DNA from: Ctenosaura bakeri
Lineage: Eukaryota > Chordata > Lepidosauria > Squamata > Iguanidae
Reading direction: 5' to 3'
Length of the DNA stretch: 64,000 bases
Assembly (NCBI GenBank): GCA_948474755.1
Contig: CAOLHI010001014.1
Span: 310,001 to 374,000, forward strand
A model generated the notes under the pieces. The model was not told the DNA's origin. It saw nothing but the letters and a program-made list of their open reading frames with translations, and did no database searches. The translations under genes were made by a program, and so were the position numbers. This document shows, piece by piece, positions 52,075 to 62,159 of the stretch; position 1 is the stretch's first letter; each line of letters starts with the position of its first letter.

Positions 52075-53157
52075 TAAACTGACAGAATCCCAGCAATGTT
52101 AAATTAAGAGGCAGTTATTAGTTTCTCTGCAATTCAAAATATAATATCTGTTGTAGATGCAAACATGGAAGGACTAACAGCAATCAATGGCATTAGTTCC
52201 CGAGTTAGCAATTGATGTATAATTACCCCTAGGCTTATTAGAGGGACTGTCACTTAGTTTAATGACATTAGGTTAGTAAACAAAATATTTCTGATATTGA
52301 TTCAGATAACAGTTGCTAGAACATAAAGTGAAAGTATATCCCATAGACCACTTGCATACTCAAATTCATTTTTGTCATCTTCCAAACCCTCCGGGACACT
52401 TCTTAAAGCTTCCAATCCTGAACACTTCTGGGGGAAAAATGGGTGAAAAATTGGCAGTTGGCTGAAATCACCCATACTATTGTGAAACCCAGCAATTTGG
52501 GGCAGTTTATCTCCCACTGGGCCCCACTGCCTTGTTGGAGGCATAAAAAACCCATTTTCAGTGAAAGCCAAACCAGAAATGATGTGCTTAGGGGCCACTG
52601 TAGCCTGCAGAAATGAAAAATCCTCCTACCTCTGCCCTGAAAATACTTCATCCTAAAGATGAAGGCTTAGAAAGGCCATTACAAATGTGATAGAATATCA
52701 ATTTATTCAGTAGATCTAAGGAATTAAATGGACATAACGGAGAAATATAAATGTTAAGACAGACTACTGTAATCTGTCAGGAACTGAATCAAACTTCAAA
52801 GAAATATATCCCGGTAGAACAGGAATACTCTCAAGATGATGTTAAACGGGAACTCCGAGTATAGCCAAAGATAAGGAATGCAAGGAGTTGCACCTGCAGG
52901 ACCACATGATTTCCACACATGCTGTTAGAAGGAACTAAGTGAAATATATACCAATATATACTAACATCAACAAGATCCATGTAGCTAACCCACCATACCT
53001 TGTTCCAAATGGCTTTTCTTAACAGATGGATGTTGGGACAGAGGGAGAGGTAATCAAGCAAGGGCTACCTCTGAATGTAAAAAATATTAGGAATTCAGGA
53101 TTTCGTATAGAATAATGGCTGCGTTTACTGCATCAGAATTAAGTACCAATAATCTAA

Positions 53158-53359
53158 GGCCATTTCTGCATTATAGTGTTATAGTGCCACTATTCCACTT
53201 CCAATGTCCTGTGGAATCCTGGGGTTTGCAGTTTAGGGAGGGGCATTTAGAATTCTCAGCCAGAGAGCTCTTTGGCCTCAGTAAACTACAAAACCCAGAA
53301 TTCCACAGGATCTTGAAAGTGGAATAGTAGCACTTTAACAGTGTAGTGAGGAAATGGCC
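53158..53359. mobile_element. Palindromic miniature DNA transposon, TAA target duplication
   Basis: Ends GGCCATTTCTGCAT and AGTGAGGAAATGGCC are inverted repeats flanked by TAA on both sides (53155-53157, 53360-53362). The arms share 'attccacttccaa', 'cctggggtttgcagttt' and related blocks with the perfect palindrome at 25710. The arms have diverged from each other, so this copy is older. Confidence 0.85.
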
Positions 53360-53364
53360 TAAGT

Positions 53365-55890
53365 TTATTTGGTCTAGCATACCACATTGCAGCCCAGTTC
53401 CTTTACTTGGAATTGGCAAGATGGGTATTTCTCCTGGGCATATAGACTAGCAGCAGACTACAAGAGTGAACTATTGGTAAGAAGAGTAGCATATCTGAAA
53501 TAAATTTAAAGAAAAATCCAAACTGTTGATATTTCTTGTTGTCTTTGAGATATAGCGTGTCCTTAAGTGTATGAGGGATACAGAGAATACAGTATTCAGA
53601 GATTTTCTAATACTCAGTGGAAATCTCTCAACAACTCAAGACATCCCACATGGGAAAAAACCTGCCAACTGTTACAAGATTGTAAACTGTTGCATTCTTG
53701 TACATGAGAAAAAAATAAGCACATTATTTTGTAACACTACTAAACAAACCTCAATACTAAACAAACACTATGTGACTACTGAATAAGCTTCTGTATGATC
53801 ACCTTATCTGGTGTGGTTCAACCCAAGCCTTTTTGCTACAACTACTCATCCTCTCTTAATGGAATATCCAACTGCATCTGAAACACCATTTGTGCCAATA
53901 TTTGGGACAGCAGAAAATAGCACAAGTGGTGGATTGGGCTTAACCACTCCCTCAACTTAATCAGTCCTCATCCCTGTGCATTCTAGATTTTCTTCAGTGT
54001 CTCCTGCTCCAGCAGAGATGTAGATCTTATGTCTTATTTAAGCTGTGTTCCAAGAAGGCTTCTGATTTTCCCTATTTAGCTACTGAAGACTTCTTTACTC
54101 TGCCTCCTCCATCCAAATATATTCTTACAGCGAGTTCCAGTTCAAAGCATAGTTGAAGGACAGCTGTATCTTAGACACAGGGAATGGAAGGATTATAACA
54201 GCCACATGACTGGTGCTTTGTGTTCAAACTGAAGGTTGTGTCATTGACAGGAGGAAACTTCTTTTCCTTAACAGAGGAAGTATACTGTTGCAGTTCTTAT
54301 GCATATTTGCTTAAAGCAAATATAGGAGAAAGGACAGAGTTGTGTAAGGTGATTAACAGAGTTGCTTAGGTTCATGAATTTTGGTCACATATATGTGTGT
54401 GTGTGAGAGAGAGAGAGACTTTCTGCTATTAGTGGATTTATATAATAATTATTTAACTATTTATTTCTCTGAAAGTGCAGTGTAAAATGTGTTTTTAAAG
54501 ATGGCTGATGAATATATTGAATTCTTAGCATGCTTCTTACTAACAGGAAAGCATTTATTTAGTGTCAAAGAGTTGACAGAAATCTGTGGCTTCCTGCATT
54601 TATATTAATGTGTTCTCCAATAAATTTTGTCTGACTTTGGCATCTGCCAGTCAGGCCACAATTACATTCTTAGTGAGGTAGCTTTTCTTACAGCTTCACA
54701 TGAGACAGTGCCAACATACAAGCGTAGTAGCTGCCCTATTTTCATCTTGTCAAACCATTGGTCTATTAGCTCAGTAGTATTGTCTAATCTGACTCCAATT
54801 TCATGGGCCTTTTCAACTGTTGCTACAGATTGCTCCTGAAACTTTCTGTACTATGATCCTTACTCATCATCTGAAAGTCTTCACATACTGCAACTCACCC
54901 TTCTAAAGATTGCTCTCATGGAGAAGTGAAATGTTGTGGCTTTCTCTATGTAATTGCTGATTTGAGGAATCTAATCAGCTCTGTTGCTACATTGCTCCCT
55001 TGCCTAAAGAATGCAAACTTTTTGTTTACTACCACATTTATTCTTTCTGTTTTGAACTTCTCATTTATCCTCCCCTGCATTTTTCCGAAAGTAATTAAGG
55101 AACCTCAGAAGCAAATCCAAGACATACCTAAATAACTTGGCATATAACTCCAGTATCATGCTTGTTAGTACACAGAGGTCATTACTACTTGAAGTGGATG
55201 TAAGAAATTCATTCTTACAAAATCTGTAAGATCTGTTTAATAAGTCATATAGTTTTCAGTCTCAATGGTATTCATTCACTTTGCTTTTGAAGGTTCTAGA
55301 AGCTTCCTGGAGATTTATATGAAAAGAGGAATTAAGTAGAAAAGAACAGTCTTTCCTGCTGTATTCAGTGCTAAAACCCAGACTGTAACCAAAGAATGCA
55401 CAGACTAGGAGTCCTCAGTGTATTGTTCCCCTTTTTTCTATTTCCTTACCAACCCATCTGCCATTCTGTAGGAGCATTCATGTTGCAACCTGGTTATTAT
55501 ACAGACCCTACTTTTTTCTGCTTATGATTACTGAGTTGTTTGGTGAGTTCGGGGAGGACATTGAACTCTGTTTACAGCCACCTAAAATTTCTTGTTCTGT
55601 TTGCATCACAACACATAGCCAAGTATAATTAAACTCTATACCATCATGGTCAAGAGGCTTCAAAATACACCCCTGTGAAAGATTGAGAGTACTGTGTTCT
55701 GAAGTCCTCAGAAATGCAATCAGATGCTTTTTCAAAAAAAGAGAAGGGAGGGAGAATAACTGGAACAAAATTACTTGCGAGACATTTACATGTCACTTTT
55801 ATTACTTTGGGACTTCATAAGTTTATACTTACTTCTGTTTCGTTTCATTTTATTCCCTCTTTTCTCCCTGTATTGTGATCTAAAGTGGCC
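53365..55890. other. No recognised content (intron 2)
   Basis: AT-rich intronic DNA with a GT/GA simple repeat at about 54393-54418. No gene-like frame. Confidence 0.5.
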
Positions 55891-55892
55891 AG

Positions 55893-56135
55893 TTGTTGTT
55901 CCTGCATGCCATCAAGTTCTTTCCAACTCATGGCAAACCTAAAGCAACCCTATCACAGGTTTTTCTTGCCAAGGTTTGTTCATAGGGTGTTTGCCTTTGT
56001 CTTCCTCTGAGACTGAGAGAGGGTGTGACTTGCCCAAGGTCACCCAGCGAGTTTCCAAGGCTGAGTGGGGATTCAAGCCCTGGTGTCCAGAGTTGTAGTC
56101 CAGTGCTTCAAACCACTACACCATGCTGGCTTTCA
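55893..56135 (-). repeat. Sauria-type SINE, full length
   Basis: Antisense copy from 'gttgttgttcctgcatgcc' to 'ccactacaccatgctggc'. All body blocks are in order, including 'gacttgcccaaggtcaccca'. Confidence 0.9.
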
Positions 56136-56342
56136 TAGTGGTGATTGAAAATTGTCAGGTACAATTATAATATTAAAGCACTGTGAAACATATTATCATA
56201 TTAAAACAACAGAATTAAAAATACTTTAAATGCACTCAGAGGGAGGAAGAGAAAGCACACTCAAACCTTGTTGAAAAACCCTTCCCTCAGCAGCCAATAA
56301 GATGCCAAAAGCCTAATTGAATTAAAAAGTCTTTAACTGCAG

Positions 56343-56565
56343 GTAGAGAGCCAGCATGGTGTAGTGATTTGAGCACTGAACTACAGCTCTGGAGACTAGG
56401 ATTTGAATCATCACTCAGCCATGAGTTGATTTTTGTTAAGTCACACTCTCTCAGCCTTAAAGGAAGGCAAAGGCAAATAATCTTTGAATAAATCCTGCCA
56501 GGAAAAGCCCTGTGATAGTTGCCATAGGTCTGAAACCACTTGAAAGTACACAAGAAAAACAACAA
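56343..56565 (+). repeat. Sauria-type SINE, full length
   Basis: Sense copy: head 'gagccagcatggtgtagtg', then 'aagtcacactctctcagcc', tail 'cacttgaaagtacacaag' and an 'aaaaacaacaaa' end. It lies only about 200 bases from the antisense copy at 55893, so the pair could fold in the pre-mRNA. Confidence 0.9.
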
Positions 56566-56919
56566 AGAGGGGAAGTCTACTGTCCTTGGAAGAGGATTGA
56601 ACAACATGAGAGCAGCCACCAACTAGGCCTTTGCTTTTAGCACTGTAAAATGGGAACCAGACTTGGTCTTGAGTACAGCTATTCACAGTAATAACCAGCC
56701 AAAATCATTCCATGTTGTTTCACATGTAGCTGTAGCATACTAGTTTGAAATAGCAACTATCTGAATTGCACTATCCAGCACATTTATTGCCACTGGATCC
56801 TTGCTGGCTATATAATTCTGTTAGTATTTTATACTGAAAGTTTTGGGGGGGAAATCCAAGCTAACTGGGTATGAGACTAGCATTCAACTAAAGATGGCTG
56901 AAGTATACAAGCAGCGCAG

Positions 56920-57240
56920 TGTCTTCATTCAGTTTTGATCACATTAATGTTTTTAGTTCATCTGCTTTATTCCCAGAGTGCTTAACCTTGGGCTTCTGGC
57001 GTGTTCTTCTGTCACTAATTGTGTTCTTGATTATCACCTTGAAGTCTGCCATGTTAAAAGTGATAATCAAAGCAACAATTAATCGTGGCAGATTCATACA
57101 TGTGAAACTAAGGAGCAGAAAATAGAAGCCATTTCTAAATGGACACATTTCTGCAAGCATGGAAAATAGATATGCCTTTTCTTCTGTTCTGGAGAGCCTA
57201 CTATAAATACTGATACTAGCAATTGTTTATGAACTTTGCT
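56920..57240. promoter_or_regulatory. Candidate regulatory stretch with an inverted GATA/homeodomain motif pair
   Basis: Non-repetitive DNA holding the perfect 11-base inverted pair TTGATTATCAC (57027-57037) and GTGATAATCAA (57060-57070). Each arm contains a TTATCA/TGATAA GATA core. An AACAATTAATC homeodomain-like site follows at 57074. Inference only. Confidence 0.3.
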
Positions 57241-57595
57241 GTTTAGGTATATTGCACAGAATATTTATTGGCAGAAGCACAGTATAACACCTCACATGAT
57301 TTTCACCTACAAAACTCTGGATGAATATGCTTCAAATAGAGCTTGACAGAAGGGAAGACAATATGTTATCAAAATGTAACCCTGAGAAAATCTAGATTTC
57401 AGTAATAGACATGTACAGTATTCTGTAACCTACCAAACAGAATAAATACTATACAACAACATTTTTTTAAAAAAAATAAAGATTCAATAACTGAAAGGTG
57501 ATGTGGTATTAAAGGTGTCTTCTTAAGCAGTGCATGCATATTTATGTTTAGCTAAGTATATTCACTTTTAAAAAGATTGCTAATTCATTGCAATT

Positions 57596-58150
57596 CATTG
57601 CCTGCCAATTAATTCCCTCTTTAATTAGAATAACGTATCTCAATTAAGCCTCCAGTGCTTGCTGCCACTTGCTTTTCTTAGTAATTACTGTTTGATTAAG
57701 CATGTGGCAGTGTTAGCAAGCTCAGCTGCCTGACTAGTGATACAGAGCTTTCTGTAAAATGTCTGCAGGCAACAAGTGCTCCACCAGCCGACAGACTCTA
57801 TCTGTAGCTGTGGCAGATTGAGCAACCAAATCAATATATTATCCTTGTTTGTAAAGAATTTTACGATCTTCCGAAAGAGAAACTTCACTTGAAAAGGTAG
57901 TGCTGTGAGGGGAGCCAACTTCCTGTCATGGCAAGAGATCATCTGTTGTCAGGTTTTCCAGAAATTCTACAGGCAAACAGATCATTTGGAATTACTAACC
58001 TGACAAACACATTTATGTTGGTGATTGCATCTATTTTTCAAAGTGAGGGAACAGAGGTTCAGGCTTTCATTTTGCCAGTTCCTTTTCATTCTTGTGCATG
58101 GCAGTGCTATCTCTGCAGGGTTATAGAAGTGTCTGAGATGAGGGTTATAC
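57596..58150. promoter_or_regulatory. Candidate conserved noncoding enhancer
   Basis: This is a non-repetitive, balanced-complexity stretch in NDUFS4 intron 2. Within 110 bases it carries five homeodomain-type cores: CCAATTAATTC, TTTAATTAGA, TCAATTAAGC, AGTAATTACTG and TTGATTAAGC (57605-57702). The rest (57703-58150) lacks repeats, and its two overlapping open frames are unremarkable. No coding or RNA gene is apparent. The call is inference. Confidence 0.35.
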
Positions 58151-58477
58151 AATTTTTCTAACATCTCAAGTGTCTGTTTTGTCTGGACTTTGTTCATAGA
58201 GTGTTGTGCAGAAATTTCAAGTCTGTAGTCTGGAGCACTGGGTCAAAGGATATGTCTCTTTGAAGGGCTGACAGGAGGCCTTTTTTATTCATGAAGTAGT
58301 ATTTCACTTTACTTCAAAGAACAGTAGCTTTTCAGACCTTATTATGGTGACAGTTCAGTGCAACCCTTTAAAAAAGATGTACAATATGTAGGTTCAGTTT
58401 TATTTATTTTTTGTGGATATTTATCATATTGATTCTTACATACTTTGTAGCTACTGTGTTGGTACGTACTAGATTTG

Positions 58478-58640
58478 TTCAGTGGTATTTCTATGCCACC
58501 TGTGTAACAGGAGTCCTAGATGCAGAGTGGTAAATAAAAATGGTTAAATACAGAATTAACAATAAAGATGCAGTTAACACACAAAATACATCCCAGCAAA
58601 AATTAAGCAGCAACATTAAACACAGATAGGTCTCAAAACT
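58478..58640 (-). repeat. LINE 3'-tail-like fragment
   Basis: The stretch 'ggtatttctatgccacctg' followed by an A-rich region with 'acatcccagcaaaaattaag' resembles an antisense LINE tail. It lies just upstream of the sense L2 copy. The call is weak. Confidence 0.35.
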
Positions 58641-58871
58641 TTAGAAGCCAAAATGTCAAAATCCATTAGACAGCTTGTGATAGGATCTTTAAAAGCCTGG
58701 AAGATTTTAAAAAAATGTCTGTGTCTGGCACTGAAAAGAATAGAAAATAGGCACAAGAGGAGCTCTTTAGGGAGGGCCTTTTATGCCAGGGTGCTATAAC
58801 AGAGAATAAACTTTGTCATAGCCACCTGCTGGATCATACTACATGCAGTTGCTCTTGCAGAAGGACTTTTG

Positions 58872-59956
58872 ATGATGGGAGAGATCATCCGCTGGGAGAG
58901 ATCATCAGGAGACATGGAGCAAGGTGCTATCAATATGCTGATGACACCCAGATATATCTCTCCATGCCTTGGATAACAGCATCAACTAAGGATGGCATCT
59001 CACCTCTAAATGAATGCCTACAAGCAGTAATGGACTGGATGAGGAAAAACAGACTGAAGCTGAATCCAGATAAGACGGAGGTACTTGCTGTTAAGGGCCC
59101 CAGCCCAGGTATAGAGGTTTGTCAACCAGTTCTAGACGGGGTCACACTTCCCCTGAAAGACTGTGTCCGCAGCTTGGGGGTGCTCCTGGACTCGCCGCTT
59201 TAGATGACAGCTCAAATTGATGCGGCAGCCAGGAGTGCCTGCTATCAGCTTCGGCTGATACGCCAGCTGTGCCCCTTCCTGGACTTGGAACACCTAAAAA
59301 CAGTAACTTCACGGCTTGACTTCTGTAATGCAGTCTACATAGGGCTACCCATGTGCTTAGTCCGGAAACTTCAATTAATTCAGAATATGGCAGCCAGGTT
59401 GGTCACCGGAAGATCTAAAACTGACCATATAACACCTATTCTGAAGTCTTTACACTAGCTGCCTATTAGTTTCCGGGCACAGTACAAGGTGTTGGTTCTT
59501 ACCTTTAAAGCCCTCCATGGCTTGGGACCAGCCTACCTGCGGGATCGCCTTGTCCCATATAATCCGCCCTGCACACTAAGGTCCTCTGGGAGGAATTTAC
59601 TGCAGCCAATCAGAACTAGGTTGGCTGCAGTTACCCAGAGGACCTTTTCTTCTGTCGCTCCTAAGTTATGGAATGGCCTGCCGGAGGAGACCCGGCACAT
59701 TACCAGTCTTGACAGCTTTAAAAAAGCAGTCAAGACTGTTCTCTTCCGACAGGCCTTCCCAGATTAGTGTTCCACCGCCTTTCATCATTTGTCTCTTTGT
59801 TTTAATTCTGTTTTTAATCTGTTTTAATAACTAATGTGTTTTAGGGGGATAGAAGGGTTGCTGGGGGGAGGATGGGGTATATTTTAATGTTTTAATGTAT
59901 TTGTATATTTTTGTAATGCCGCCTCGATCCATTGGGAGAGGCGGGATAGAAATAAA

Positions 59957-59960
<4 letters not shown>
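58872..59960 (+). mobile_element. L2 LINE, 3' 1.1 kb with intact YADD
   Basis: One frame runs from about 58880 to 59767 without a frameshift. It contains CYQYADDTQIYLS (YADD at 58934-58945), RKNRLKLNPDKTEVLAVKG, LDFCNAVYIGLPMCLVRKL, LVLTFKALHGLGPAYLRD and the end TVLFRQAFPD. Two in-frame TAG codons (59201-59203 and 59456-59458) break it. The 3' UTR has the L2 signature 'gccgcctcgatccattggg' and 'aggcgggatagaaataaatt', then an ATT repeat tail. The 5' side, including the start of RT and the endonuclease, is missing. Confidence 0.92.
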
Positions 59961-60013
<53 letters not shown>

Positions 60014-60017
60014 TTTT
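59958..60017 (+). repeat. (ATT)n tail of the L2 copy
   Basis: About 18 ATT units begin right after the L2 3' end and are followed by a short GAT stretch. Confidence 0.9.
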
Positions 60018-60339
60018 TGATGATGATGACCTCAAGCTCAAGATAGGGAGTATATGGGGGAAACCAGTCCTTCATGAAATCTAGCTTTGAGCTATTTGGG
60101 CCTCTAAAGCAGGATTGGGTAAGTGCAGCCCTGTGCTTGCATTCAGCCCCAAAGCTGCTTTTATAACTGTGGACCCCCCAAAGGAGTAAATTACCACTCT
60201 TGGAATTCCCCTAGGAACAGAAGTTCACCATATAAATCGGTTGCAGAGCCCCCCCTCCCCATTGTTTAACATATAAAAACACTGTTTTTCAAAACCAGAA
60301 ATGAATGTCTGGCCAATTTGAGGGTTTTACTTTTGGCAG

Positions 60340-61180
60340 CCCGTGCAACCCCCAGGCTAGCTCTTGGGTCTGCCATAGATGCCCATCCATGTTTTAAAGA
60401 TTTAAGCCAGTAATTTGAATTGGGGCCAGAAGTGAAATAGAAGCCAGTGGAGCCAACAGCATATTAGCATATATTCGGAACACCTATCCCAGCCTATTTT
60501 GGACCATTCCCAAGCTGTTTACAATTGCGACCCCACCCCCCCTTGTATAGTGTGTTGTAATCTAAGTGGGAGGTCACTTGAACAGAGATAACTATAGTAA
60601 GACTGTTGTTGTCTAGGTAGGGTCACAGCTGGCTTATCAGTCAAATCTAATGAAAGACACTCTAAGCCACTAAGACCACCTGGGCCTTCACTGACAATTC
60701 TCTGCATCTATGTATGCACCCATAGATGGGTGGGCAGATGAGCCACCTAGTAGCACTGCATTCATGTCTTGTCTGAGTCTGTTTATTGGCAGTGTCCCAG
60801 TTCATTAGTATGTTTAAGCACTAATTGAGAACACCCACTGCCTATCCAGGATTTGATATGAGAGACCAAGAGAGACACCGGCGTTATTTAGCTACTAATG
60901 CCATTTCAGTGCTAATCTCCCGATTACCTTGGCCAGCTGTTTCATTTTGAAATCAAACAACACTTGTGATAAGACAGAACCTTGCAGGATCCTAAAAACA
61001 CTCAGGAACTTTTGTAGATATCTTTCCCGTATCACTTTCTGAAATCAAGCATCCTGATAGGAGCGGAAACACTGCAAACCAGTGCCTCCTGTGCTCTACT
61101 GAAAGAGCCTGTCTGGAAGGATACGGCAGTTAATAGCATCGTGAACTATTATGACTTAACAGTCATACTCTGCTTTGTTC
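60340..61180 (-). mobile_element. L2/L3-like LINE, very old copy
   Basis: Antisense order of weak but characteristic blocks: 'aagccagtggagccaacagc', 'agtaagactgttgttgtcta', 'cagaaccttgcaggatccta' (equivalent to the GVPQGS region) and 'ctggaaggatacggcagtta' (equivalent to FDTIDHGILLD). It is too diverged to place in a subfamily. Confidence 0.55.
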
Positions 61181-61624
61181 TTGACAAAGCTTAAATAACA
61201 AGGTGACAAAATCAGGTTTGTTCCATATCAAGGCTGATAATGGATGGTTTAAAACATAATACCCATGATCACCCTGATTGAACAACAGCTTTATGCCTCA
61301 TCGTGAGAAGGCTGGAAACCAGCTATGATCTTTGATAGTGGTGATCAGCTGAGGCAGCAGGGAGAACCATGGCCTATATATGATGCCTAGGCTTGTAATC
61401 ATATGTTAATTTCTATGAAGCAGCTGTGAAGTTGTCCCACCATGACAGTGCAGCACAGGTGCTGTCTGAAGCTTCATAACTCAGCCTGCCTGTCCATCCA
61501 GGAACTGTGTATATCGACACCACTCTGCTGCCAGTCTTCTGGTAGGCAAGAGGAAGGATTTGGAGATCTGCAGAGACAAGAGGCAAACTTGGGTGAATTG
61601 TGCACAATCTGTCACAGATAAACA

Positions 61625-61834
61625 TTGCTGCCCTTAAAGATGCATGAGAAAATGAACATCTTACCAAAACTTGGAAAGACGCTTTTAATTTGGATTGTTT
61701 TTTGCTTGGTGGAAGTCATTGCTGGAGTGATCCTCATTGAAATTGCAGCCACACATAATAAAATGGCTCTAGGAAGAAGTTCAGATAAAATAAATGTATT
61801 CATTTACTTCCTGACAGAATCAATAGATGATTGA
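61625..61834 (+). other. Unassigned 69-codon open frame with one hydrophobic stretch
   Basis: From the second methionine (61643) the frame predicts a short basic start (KMNILPKLGKT) and one membrane-length segment (LLIWIVFCLVEVIAGVILIE). A polar tail ending FLTESIDD follows. No family is recognised, no CpG promoter is near, and it lies deep in NDUFS4 intron 2. Most likely it is chance or a remnant of an old repeat. Confidence 0.15.
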
Positions 61835-62009
61835 CAGAAACATCAGTTTTAGTATTTCTAACTAAAGTATTTTCTAAATAAAAGTTAGAAAAAAGACTCC
61901 TCAAAGTAGGACTTCTAGCATCATTTACAAAGTTTTGGTAAAGTGTTAAGAGCCATTACATCTCTAGAGCAGAGCAGAGCAGAATACTACCTGTGTAACT
62001 GTTTTGTAC

Positions 62010-62152
62010 TGTGTGCTGTGTTAACAGGGTAACTGTGCCAGTTCTTTTTCTGGCCTCACAACCAGCTGTATATAGAAATGTTCATTGCTTGGTGTTTGTT
62101 TTGCCTCTGTTCAATAAAAGTGCACATAGCAGCATGAAAGTGTAACACCACA
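62010..62152 (+). repeat. Possible solo-LTR-like fragment
   Basis: A TG...CA-bounded segment starts near 'tgtgttaacagggtaactg' and ends 'gtgtaacaccaca'. It holds a TATA-like 'tgtatatagaaatg' and, 40 bases later, 'tcaataaaagtgcac' with AATAAA. This order is that of a retroviral-type LTR promoter and polyadenylation region. No flanking duplication or internal region was found, so the call is weak. Confidence 0.2.
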
Positions 62153-62159
62153 GGATGAT

